A stretch of 64,000 nt of DNA from Dendrophyllia cribrosa. Taxonomy: Eukaryota; Cnidaria; Anthozoa; Scleractinia; Dendrophylliidae. Shown piece after piece: positions 62,910 to 64,000 of the stretch. A program made the translations under genes and the position numbers. Location of the stretch: the NCBI GenBank assembly GCA_024195265.1, contig JAJLRJ010000008.1, forward strand, positions 27,435,432 through 27,499,431. The letters run 5' to 3'. The first letter of the stretch is position 1. Every line of letters starts with the position of its first letter. Under the pieces are notes generated by a model. It did not search any database. It was not told the DNA's origin and saw only the letters and a list, made by a program, of their open reading frames with translations.

Positions 62910-64000
62910 GATCTAAAACGACCGCTGATTGATTTATTGATCCTGATTCTTACATCTATTCTGATTGGTTAATTACGTTTTTCTAAGAAAAGACGGCGGA
63001 TCACGGTACATGTAGGTGCTTTGAAAAAAACAAAACAATGCGATATCGAAGGTCTCCGAGACGTGAAAGTTGAACAGTTTTCCTGAGTAACTGTTAACAA
63101 AACTGCAGCTGTTCCTGACGATGCGGTTATGATCCAACAAGCGTAAGATTTTGAGATAATTCGCCGATTTTCAGGCTTTGCGTTTACGGGTAGCGAATGG
63201 TAAATTCGAGGTATTTTTTCTGCGAGCCCTACACTCTTAAACTTTCAAAATGCAAAGCGGAGAGAAAGGCTATGGAAAGGCTTTACCAAATAAATCGAGA
63301 CACCGAGACGTGGAGAACCGCTTAAATAACCGACTAGACTGCGAGACCCAAAAGCTTGATTTCTTGAAAGACCATTCGCCACTCACCCACCAGTACGTGA
63401 AAATTTATAGAATTTTTTAATGACTGGAATGGGAAACGCTGGGCGTAATGTAATTTAATAGAGTCTAGAATACTGGGTGAACCTCGGTGTAAAAACATGT
63501 CTTGTTTTCTACCAATTTCTACCTATTGTTGTCTTACGCTCTGTTGTTTTATACAGTTTGTTTTTTGTTTTTTAGTTCATTTATGGTTTCATAAATAAAG
63601 CAGAGCCGATCGCCAATTGTTTGCTATTCAGTTACTTATTCACGTGTGATAGCTTTACTGAAGTTAAGCTTGATTTAGTTTTTAAAACGTCAATAAAAAA
63701 TAAAACAGTTATGCATTCCTCAAAATGGCAAGATTTCAGTTTAACCCCCAACATTAATTTTGCACATGCATGTATGCACTATAGACTACTTCGAAAAATA
63801 CCATAATTCTCTTTAAAGTGCAGGTTTGGATGGTGCTTGATGTAAGCCTGATTTTTCCAATTTCTTTTGTTTTCAAGGCACGAACTGCACGTGCTATGCT
63901 TCAACTTCTTGGCAATTTGCATACGGTGCACATTTGTATACGAACACACAATGCTACATCCTAGCATTCCTCCATGTACTCTGAATTCCATTGTGCCATT
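62910..64000. other. Unassigned DNA to window end
   Basis: AT-rich, with no recognised gene, repeat end or RNA. Confidence 0.45.

Noticed and set aside
1..64000. CRISPR arrays, phage or bacterial operons
   Set aside because: Spliced genes, LINE, PLE and DIRS elements and microsatellites indicate an animal nuclear genome. No regularly spaced identical repeats with unique spacers are present.

Overview
The window looks like a repeat-dominated stretch of an invertebrate animal nuclear genome, most probably an anthozoan cnidarian (coral or sea anemone). This is inferred from the AT-rich base composition, the spliced genes, and the mixture of DIRS/tyrosine-recombinase retroelements, Penelope-like elements (PLEs) with GIY-YIG domains, and many TTAA-target, TTA-target and palindromic MITE families. 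I see no convincing host housekeeping gene, no tRNA or rRNA, and no bacterial-type operon or CRISPR array. Nearly everything that can be identified is a transposable element, intact or decayed.

Layout. 1-3135: a decayed DIRS retroelement (reverse transcriptase, RNase H, tyrosine recombinase) cut by a TTAA-flanked DNA element at 419-1429. 3190-10960: a second DIRS element split by a Helitron-like element (6618-10369), which is itself split by a PLE (6769-8793). The PLE carries two copies of a hammerhead ribozyme in inverted orientation. 11069-16900: a minus-strand DIRS RT relic, a Jockey/CR1-like LINE 3' end, and an L1-like LINE inserted into it. 16900-18883: a long inverted repeat. 20354-29960: a series of MITEs and larger foldback elements, including a 4.1-kb TTAA element with about 1-kb arms (21420-25503). 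30527-34736: a second copy of the LINE with its flank, a PLE RT fragment and a TTA-target element. 34907-46450: a Helitron-like copy carrying a 3.7-kb TTAA element, a decayed multi-exon transposase-like gene on the minus strand, and a second copy of the 3.7-kb element. 46735-49979: a TIR element with a 23-bp minisatellite, a palindromic MITE and unassigned DNA.

49980-53797 is a 3.8-kb unit with 31-bp perfect terminal inverted repeats. It holds an apparently intact three-coding-exon gene (about 438 residues, zinc-ribbon-like N terminus). This is the best candidate for a poorly described mobile system. 54300-58400: a minus-strand PLE with a hammerhead-like 3' motif and a Helitron-like copy. 58554-64000: a coiled-coil ORF1-like relic, further MITEs, a C2H2 zinc-finger exon and unassigned sequence.

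Several insertions can be read directly because the window holds both a filled and an unfilled copy of the same sequence. This fixes target duplications as TTAA, TTA and AT for different families without any database. All family names rest on motif recognition by eye. Superfamily assignments for non-autonomous elements are inferred from target duplication and terminal bases.
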